From NCBI GenBank assembly GCA_947095585.1, contig OX352762.1, forward strand, positions 112,746,930 to 112,810,929: a DNA stretch of 64,000 nt, written 5' to 3'. Below are positions 56,966-64,000 of the stretch, piece by piece. Both the position numbers and the translations under genes were made by a program. The stretch comes from Nephrocerus scutellatus (Eukaryota; Arthropoda; Insecta; Diptera; Pipunculidae). Under the pieces are notes generated by a model, which was not told the origin of the DNA, did not search any database, and saw only the letters and a program-made list of their open reading frames with translations. Numbering within the stretch: position 1 is the stretch's first letter; every line of letters begins with the position of its first letter.

Positions 56966-58499
56966 GATTTAAATTTCGAATATCCCGCTCAGTAGTTCAA
57001 CCACTTTAGCCATCACGTCCATCTCTTTATACTTTATGTATCTATACAATGTATTTAGTTTTTTTGGTATACAGCCTTTTATTAATACGTGTGAAAGTTA
57101 TTTAAAAAGACCTTAAAAACGCATGTGTGTGACGCAGTTAAAAGTACACGCATCACATGCAAAGTATTTTTTTAACTTCAAACTTTTAAATATCATCTAT
57201 ATACTAATTAAATGATAGTTATTCTCAAATGTTTGACCCTCAAACTTTCATTGGCAGCAAGCCCTTCAATGATTATAAAACTTTTTAATATAAATTGGGA
57301 AATATTTTCGAAACTAGGGAGGGAACCGTCATATAACGGTTGGTTTAAACTAGAATGGCATACTCATGTGAGGTGTGATAAGTAGATTTATTAAAATTTA
57401 ATAAAAATAGATGTTTTTTAAATAATGTTGTGCTTAGCTATTAAATTTGGTGCTTTTGCTAGCACATTTATGAATCCTAGTCAGTTAATATAATCAAGAG
57501 TATTTATTATTGTCGAAGCTCAATGTATGTATGAATTACGCTTTCGTGTGTTTTGCGTGCGTGCTGTTTTCAGATTTCTACAATTTTACGATCATCTCGG
57601 CAAATCTTTTGTTCACTGTTTCTTCGTTATGTGTAGCAAAAATAACATTTACGACTCGCATACCACGGATATGTTAATTCTACATGCGACCATAATAAAA
57701 TTTCATAAATACTTAGAAATTATTGAAAAGCAAAGATAAAGTATTATGTGTACATAGTGATCTTCTATTGTGATCAACTGACGGATCGGGTTGGTTATAA
57801 TTAACTTAATACATATAAAATTGTTATTTCATTGGATATTTTGTTACTTTGTTGTTAGTTGTTACTATTTTGTTAGTATATTCTTCATATTCTTATATTT
57901 GCTTTTTGTTATCGCCCAGGAAACAGTCGCTTTGATAAAGATCCAACTAAATAAGAGATGACGCATTATTGAATATTATTACTACCAAAACATTGTTTAT
58001 TTATATGTACGAATATATCAACCTATAAATTTGAAGGAACCGCTCTTAAAGTCCCTTATCAAAACGACTTCATCAAAAACTTCGATCGATGAAACACTTC
58101 AGCAAATTAATTCAATCGCAATATTTCGTCGACCTTCTCATGATAAGTACACAGAATACTTCCTTACCTTCTCAAAGGCTTGATTACTATAATTGAATTA
58201 ATTGAATGAGTGGGTAAACAAATCTCTTTCCACTTGTGAACATATTATTGAATAAATTATCTGAATTACTCGTACATCATACGGACAAAACGCTGATGTG
58301 CTGACCATAGTAGACACTTCAATTTACCGTATACCTACAGTTTACTTAATTAATTCAAGGCAAGGAATGAAATGATAAATTTAAAAATTTAATCAATATT
58401 AAAAATATTAAAGAAAACAAGATTTTTTTTCAAGTGAGAAGACGTTTCTGCTACTTGTCTCCTCTGAGCTCTAATTCATGGAAGCTAATATTAAATTTA
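56966..58499. other. AT-rich DNA, no gene seen
   Basis: The 70-codon frame at about 57527-57739 has no recognisable feature. No repeats shared with the rest of the window. Confidence 0.5.
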
Positions 58500-59080
58500 T
58501 TTTATAATGTACACACGCTTACGGGATTGCACTCTTAGCACGGACTAGGCGTTAGGAAATTAAGGAGAAGAAAATATGAGATATATATGAACAGGTGTCT
58601 TAAATGCCTGTAGATCATAAAAATGTGGAAACACAGAATCGGGCAATTCAGTAGACATAATTATTGTACGTCCAAAGATAGATCCAATGTTAGACCCGTG
58701 AGCTCGAGTTGAGGTACGGGTATTTCGGTTAGAGGATGGGCGGGATTCATCTTGATATTTCTTTTGAACACCGCTTTTGGAATAACCAATAAAACCGTGA
58801 CAACCAGGAAATATTCCTACAATGTTCGAGCGAATCAATTGTTTTCGCTATTTTCAGGTCACCAATAAGTTTTATCGCGTTGTTCTGAATTCTGTCTAGT
58901 AGATGCAATGTGGTCTTAGGTACACCTGCCCAGACAATAGTATGCCTTGTTAATAGAATGAATTGGATTGGAAAAAATTAATTGCATTGGAAGTAGTGGA
59001 CAGGAGGTCATTAATGAAATTAGAAAGAGTGTCGGAGACAAAACAGAGCCTTGGGGAACACCAGCGTTTATACGACGCCA
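58500..59080 (-). mobile_element. Jockey-like LINE, 3' part with internal deletion
   Basis: Minus-strand INAGVPQGSVLSPTLFLISL (palm block B, near 59070) is followed by a jump to the thumb. The C-terminus then reads FGRTIIMSTELPDSVFPHFY with DLQAFKTPVHIYLIFSSP. The 3' end (minus strand ACACGCTTACGGG reversed; GCGTGTGTACATTATAAAAT) matches the other Jockey ends. The YADD region is deleted. Confidence 0.85.
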
Positions 59081-59820
59081 TCCTTCCAGCGTAGGATTGG
59101 CCTGGATTTGAAGAGTCTTCACAGACTATAGTAGCCTTTGAGCAACCGTGCGCGTATTTCTGGTTCCATGTTGTTATCGGCTACTACAGTTGACCCGAGA
59201 TAGTTGAAGGATTGCACTACTTCAAATTCGCGCTCCACTATCTGAATTGAGGGACCAATGTTGGATCTTCTACTCTCAGACGTAAACACCATGTACTTTT
59301 TTTTAATCTCATTAATGTGCAGACCCATATTTCGTGCCGCCCGCCTTATCTGGATAAAAGCTTGCTGTACAGCTCTTGGGTTTCTACCAACGATATCAGT
59401 ATCGTCTGCGTAAGCCATTATCTGAATTGACTTTTAGAGGATTTTTCCTCTCGCCGTTACGTCAATGTCTCGGATCACTTTCTCCAACGCCAGGTTAAAG
59501 ACGACGCAGGACAGTGCATCCCCTTAAAGACGTTGAATGGGCTTTTACCATTGGTCATGATCAACCTACAGAGTCGTGTCAGTTTATTAGGGATGCCGAA
59601 TTCTCTCATGGCTTTATAAAGTTCTACTCTAGTTATGCTATCATAGGCGGCTTTAAAGTCTATAAAAAGAAGAAGTTGTAGTGAGTTTTGAAACTCTAGA
59701 CATTTTTCCATCACCTGGCTAAGGGTGTAAATCTGATCAGTGGTTTATTTGCCTGGGATGAAGCCACACTGGTATGGACCAACGATGAGCTTAGCGAATG
59801 GGGCTATGGGAATGGGACTT
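59081..59820 (-). mobile_element. RTE-like LINE, internal fragment
   Basis: Minus-strand CLEFQNSLQLLLFIDFKAAY with DSITRVELYKAMREFGIPN, a deletion through the GLRQGD block, then AYADDTDIVGRNPRAVQQAF (intact YADD), GLHINEIKKKYMVF, FEVVQSFNYLGSTVVADNNM. About 330 bp between the thumb and the RWKDGV region are missing, so that CTTCCAGCGTAGGATTGGCC is joined to TGGATTTGAAGAGTC. It meets a Jockey fragment at 59080. Confidence 0.88.
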
Positions 59821-61529
59821 CAAAATTAATAGAAATGCATTAAGAATTTATTTGTTTTAATTTGATATAAGAAAAATAATTTTTATAATTTAATTTAGGT
59901 ATAATAAAACCTAGCAAATAATTCAAGTGCTTTATTATTGCCAGTTTACTTAGGAATTAAAAAAAATAAATCAAAAGATTCTACGCTAGATCTTATGAAA
60001 CAGAATAAATTATCGCTCTTGCTTAATATAGTCATCTTTAACGTTTCTAGACTGATGATAACGTTTATTTCTTGTACGAGCATTTTCAGTAAACCGCGCA
60101 TACTTAGCATATAGCTGTATAGAATATTTTGTTGTACAGAAGTAAGCCAAGTTTGTTGAAAGAAAAAAGTTCCCTTACTTAAATATTCCTCTTAGGTTTT
60201 CAACGCATTTTTCCATATATCATCATTTTATAATTTTAATCCACTACCTATGCGGTATAAAACACATCTGTGTTGTCTGTATTGTATATGTAATTAATTT
60301 GCTTTCATAGTACAATAATAAAAATCGCTTTAACTGCAACACACGTCGCGGTTCCATTTATTTCCATTTTTAATGTCAAATTTCAAAGAAACCATAAGCG
60401 TTGCTCAGACGAACAACAAATTTCACACTCTGCGGTCGGATTATTATTCCTCTCAATTGAAATGTTCTGTGTGAATAACTACATTTTGTGTATTTAGATG
60501 CGGTTCGGGGAGGTATTGTCAAACTGTTGTCGTCGTATAAAAAACTGAGGGTGTTGACGAGGGAACGATGGTGGTGATGGTGGTGATGGTGATGATGATG
60601 ATGTCTGAGCAGTGAGCCAGGTACATCACTCCGCTCGGACGTGGATCTGACATTATTCAGAGTGATTGCTAAGCTCTGAGCCAAGTTTTAAATGCAAACG
60701 TGCCTTCGCATCGGTTTTAACATCATCAACGCTGTTGCACATTGTTAAAATGGGAGGTATAAAAGAGTACGCATGGCATATACATAGTATATGTGTCATT
60801 TCAAAAGCAAACCGACTTGTCGGAGTTTAACAAATTATTAATATAAATTTAAATAAGGTAACACACATCTCTAGCACCTACCTTCAGATGTGATGTTCGG
60901 CGTGAAAATTTGTTAACAGCTTCTTTTGTTGTGGGATTTCTTCACCGCCGTATGGAGAAGATTTGCTGTATTCGCGTATTAGGTATTATAATACATATAT
61001 GTCCGTGTGTTATTTGACAAATGTTTCTTTATCTTCGGAATAAATGTCAAATTATGACAATTAATTTGGGATTTCTTATGTGCACAGAATAAAGAACAGA
61101 ATAGCTCACTTTTTTCAATTTGGAAGTCATCCATTACGATATAAAGCAAAAAGATTGACAAATGCTTTGAAATTTAAAGTTTATTTAACTTGCAATTTGA
61201 GGTTTAACAGTATACAATTAATTTGAATATGTAATTTATGTTTAAATAACAGACAATTAAAAAAAAAAAATTATTATAACCTGTAATTCGTCAACAATAA
61301 TTTGCGGAATGATTTGTGAGTATATTCTAAGAAAAAAATTGTTCTACAGTAAGGGTCCATTTCGAATGTTGACATCATTTATCAGGGATTTATGAAAAAG
61401 TTTACTTTGGTGTACCCTGATCCATGTTAACGGAAATTGCTTTGTTAATACTAATAGTAGAACCTTCGTTCAGGACTTTATTTTTAGAAGAATACTAGCC
61501 TTTGTAACTGCGTTTAAATAAAGTTGTTA
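59821..61529. other. AT-rich DNA with a GATGGT microsatellite, no gene
   Basis: No coding similarity. A GATGGTGGTGATGGTGGTGA microsatellite lies at 60567-60603; the His-rich minus-strand frame across it is a by-product. Confidence 0.5.
60567..60603 (+). repeat. GAT/GGT microsatellite
   Basis: Mixed GATGGTGGT and GATGAT trinucleotide repeat. Confidence 0.95.
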
Positions 61530-62135
61530 TCTTAGTTGAGTCTTCAAGTATCCATGTACTGCATGGAGAAAATCTTTATCCATACCACCATACACCTGTG
61601 CAAGAACTGCTTCCAGATGATTTGGATAGGAGACTTGTGTTTTCTAACTGGTTGCTGGAGCGGAGCTTGGATGACAACGAGCCTATTAGCAGAATTCATT
61701 GGACGGCCGAATCTCAATTAACAAAATTGTACAATCTTCATACATGGGCTGCGGATAATTCACACAAAAGGAGATAGTCATCATTTCAACACAAATTCAG
61801 CGTCAATACCACAAGTTAATCGGTCCCTTCAAACTACCATCCAGGCTGAATTCTACAAACTATCTGGAGTTTTCGCGAAATGATTTACCAGATCTGTTTG
61901 AGGACATTCCACTGATTCAACTAGCTTCATAATATTTTCAACAGTATAATGCTCCATCCAACTTTGGTCGAGAGGTTAAGAAATGGCTAGGTGATGAGTA
62001 CGGTAATCGTTGGATAGGAAGAAATTGACCAGTTCACTGGCCTGCAAGATCTCCTGACCTTACAGTATTGGATTTTTTGTACCACGAAGAATGAAAGAAG
62101 TTGTTTATTTAAACGAAATAGCAACTTTAAGTGAA
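61530..62135 (+). mobile_element. Tc1/mariner-superfamily transposase relic (DD41D-like), second copy
   Basis: Frames in order: IHTTIHLCKNCFQ, NEFISRIHWTAES-like (first D lost or shifted), LPSRLNSTNYLEF-like, DLPDLFEDIPLIQLAS, FQQYNAPSNFGREVKKWLGD (second catalytic D changed to Y), EYGNRWIGRN, PVHWPARSPDLTVLDFF (third D). Between Q-Q-[D/Y] and LDFF I count 41 residues. The piece RMKEVVYLNEIATLSELEE follows. It is the same subfamily as 18790-19295. Numerous shifts make it inactive. It is followed immediately by an RTE 3' end. Confidence 0.85.
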
Positions 62136-62322
62136 TTAGAAGAGCGTAGGCGAGGCCGGCCAAGCTTACGCTGGAAGGATAGCGTAGATTATGAAGCCCA
62201 GAGTTTAGGGATGCCAAACTGGATGACATCGGCTCAAATCGAGACCGGTGGAGAGACTTTTTACGGGAGGCCACGACCGGACACCAGTTGTAGAGCCAAA
62301 TATGATGATAATGATGATTCTC
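62136..62322 (+). mobile_element. RTE-like LINE, 3' terminal fragment
   Basis: Reads RGRPSLRWKDSVDYEAQSLG, MPNWMTSAQIETGGETFYG, then CRAKYDDNDDS, where the Asp run is the translated (GAT)n tail. A 5'-truncated copy of about 190 bp that interrupts or abuts the transposase relic. Confidence 0.92.
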
Positions 62323-62359
62323 GAAGCGTTGTTAAAAGTAAGAAGTAAGGCAGCGCAGT

Positions 62360-62592
62360 TAATAATAATAATAATAATAATAATATTCGGTGCGATAGAC
62401 CGTTGCGTCTAAGGCCTAGCTTCCCGCGACAATTTGTGTTGTGCATGTATATTTTTGCACACAAATGGAAGTGACCTAAAATTTATCCGAAGGGCAAATT
62501 GAGAAGCTGTCCGTTACTCTCGGACATTTGTCAGACATTCGCGAGAGGTAGGACCGTGAAAAATACTTTTGGTGCAACTGGGTTCGAACCAC
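62360..62592 (-). mobile_element. tRNA-derived SINE, 5'-truncated copy
   Basis: Minus strand starts TGGTTCGAACCCAGTTGCAC (intact box B GGTTCGAACCC; box A missing), followed by the usual body (GTCCTACCTCTCGCGAATGT, CAAATTGTCGCGGGAAGCTA). It ends with a long (ATT)n tail, seen on the plus strand as (AAT)n at 62360-62387. It has the longest tail of all copies here. Confidence 0.9.
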
Positions 62593-62739
62593 GAATTTTA
62601 TTTTTATTCAATATATATAAGTCATATTTATTCATAAGAAAAAAATTATAAAACGTAACGGATTCGCTCTTCAACAGAAAGGTGGCAACCAACACCCGCC
62701 GCCTAAACACGCAGTTCGACAATATTCGCAACTGCCTGC

Positions 62740-63720
62740 ACTGTACATTACAACTGGAATAATTGAAAAACGTTCTTTCGATAGTAATAGGTCCTAGCTT
62801 GACCAGTCTTCTTTTTGTGAAAGTCACTAGAACGGTTTTGCCAGGATTGATGGACAGTCCTTCTCTGCTGCACCATTTTAAAATGTGTAGTAAAGCACCT
62901 TGCATGAGACTAGAAATGGTCGTGCTGTGTTTACCACTATTGAAGTCGCTAGTATCGTTAAGTTTTTTTTTTTTATAATGTACACACGATAAAGGGGTTT
63001 GCACCCTTATAATGCTTAGCACAGCGTGGGCGTTAGAAAATTAGGGAGAGGAAAAGTTGAGATGTCTATGCACGCGTATCTTAAGCGACTGCAGATCATA
63101 ATAATGCGGAAACAATGGCTATGTAGCCTGATCGATGACCAGTAACCACAAAAGGGGGGAAAGGGCTCCTCCTTGGGGACAACCCTTAACTACAGTCACA
63201 GACACAGACTTCTCCTGAGGAGCAAGTAATATCTCGACTTTGAAGCCCTTATCCATTGGTTGGTGGAGTCCTCGATACATCTGTTACTAATTTCTAATTG
63301 CTCGTAGCGAGTGTTATCACATTTCCTTGGAACGAAAAGTTCCTGCCATCTTCTTCACAAGATAGCGAATTGCACCTTCTGTGCATTTCCTTTCCTGTAT
63401 GCAAACTGACTTTAAGGCAGAGGCATAGACAAATCTAACCAGCCTCTAATATGACGGTCAATGAGTCTCTCCATATTTTGGAGAAAAATGATGTTAGACT
63501 TATAGGTCTAGAGGATTTATAGGCCTATTGCCTGATTTGGGGATAAATATTACGTTTACCTGTCTGCAGTTAATCGGGATGTAACCCCAGTTGCAGCTGG
63601 CTCTAAATAAAGCAATTGTAGAATGAGATCGAATACCCTCTGTAAGAGCGCTGAAAGATACCACCATCTTTAAATGGTTTGAAGAAGCCTACGGCCCATT
63701 TAACCTTAACTAAACTATTT
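62740..63720 (-). mobile_element. LOA-type LINE relic interrupted by Jockey
   Basis: The upstream (higher-coordinate) part reads on the minus strand VSVTVVKGCPQGGALSPLLW with LLVID near 63200-63130. After the insertion the sequence continues SGKHSTTISSLMQGALLHIL, KWCSREGLSINPGKTVLVTF with TKRRLVKLGPITIE. The family equals the LOA at 13.8 kb (shared TVLVxFTKRRLxxLxPI). The insertion lies where YADD is expected. The part at 63300-63720 is probable RT upstream of the palm, but individual motifs are weak. Confidence 0.8.
62963..63113 (-). mobile_element. Jockey-like LINE 3' end with poly(A), inside LOA
   Basis: A T12 tract at 62963-62974 (poly(A) on the minus strand) is preceded by GTGTGTACATTAT and the 3' sequence ACGCCCACGCTGTGCTAAGC. 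The coding end reads FPHYYDLQSLKIRVHRHLN. Only about 150 bp of element were inserted. The target duplication is not clear. Confidence 0.88.
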
Positions 63721-64000
63721 ACTCTACAGACCCTATGGTCAGATGCATTCGGGTACGTGTGAAATACACGAGTAGACGAATCTAGGAAGTAAACCTGAAG
63801 TAATTTGTAAAATATTATTCCCTATAATTGATTTAGATTAGAAACATTATTTACGTCTTATTAATAGCAGCAGCTGTTGTTGTTTTCTTCCCTTTGGACA
63901 AAAAACATAAAAAGTCTTTCGCCTGCGTTCACAATTGATATTTTCAAATCAAAACACAATCAAAGTGATAAACGAATTGGATATAAGTGGAAAACAGACA
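63721..64000. other. AT-rich DNA to the window end
   Basis: Nothing recognised. Confidence 0.5.

Noticed and set aside
60376..60684. His-rich protein frame
   Set aside because: The His run is the GATGGT microsatellite read on the minus strand; nothing else supports a gene.

Overview
The window looks like a stretch of insect nuclear DNA, most likely from a fly. I infer this from the AT-rich composition, the lack of bacterial gene architecture, and the mobile-element set: LOA/R1-type and Jockey-type LINEs, an RTE-like LINE, mariner and DD41D-type transposons, a tRNA-derived SINE, and tandem-repeat elements resembling the Helentron/DINE group. I found no host protein gene and no rRNA or genuine tRNA gene. 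Almost everything with coding character is a dead or truncated transposable element.

Layout. 1-3.4 kb: unique AT-rich DNA, then a near-identical 1188-bp tandem duplication carrying a decayed gag-like ORF1. 4.4-9.3 kb: LOA-type relics, a SINE and a mariner relic. 11.2-15.7 kb: a Jockey 3' end, two LOA segments in opposite orientation that meet head to head, and a reversed SINE. 16.2-17.3 kb: an element with about nine tandem units of about 120 bp. 18.2-25.6 kb: an RNase H relic, a DD41D-type transposase relic, several RTE copies, and one RTE interrupted first by a Jockey LINE and then by a SINE. 27.8-29.6 kb: a second tandem-repeat element, itself duplicated in tandem. 29.7-31.8 kb: a long decayed RTE. 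33.3-34.4 kb: a structurally complete DD41D-type transposon with TA target duplications. 35.0-36.9 kb: an RTE split by an unclassified insertion of about 1.04 kb, which itself holds a 31-bp micro-LINE insertion. 38.8-45.7 kb: more tandem-repeat and RTE copies and an RTE inside a LOA element. 46.9-48.4 kb: another LINE with a short RTE fragment inside. 49.7-51.3 kb: a pair of inverted repeats of about 48 bp enclosing a mariner. 51.3-54.7 kb: a LOA RNase H relic and a Jockey relic. 55.6-64 kb: SINE, tandem-repeat, Jockey, RTE, transposase and LOA relics.

Together the pieces form a readable insertion record. LOA elements are hosts for RTE and Jockey insertions. RTE elements are hosts for Jockey, the SINE and the unclassified insertion. 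Several insertions still carry target-site duplications (GATAGACAG, GCAGAGGTT, AATGAYATC, CAAGTCCAT, AGCTCTTGGGT, TA). The SINE tail resembles the RTE 3' end, so RTE machinery is a plausible driver. The most novel-looking items are the SINE family, the unclassified insertion with a strong hairpin, the inverted-repeat element at 49.7 kb, and the repeat elements built on a TACACATGTGTA palindrome.
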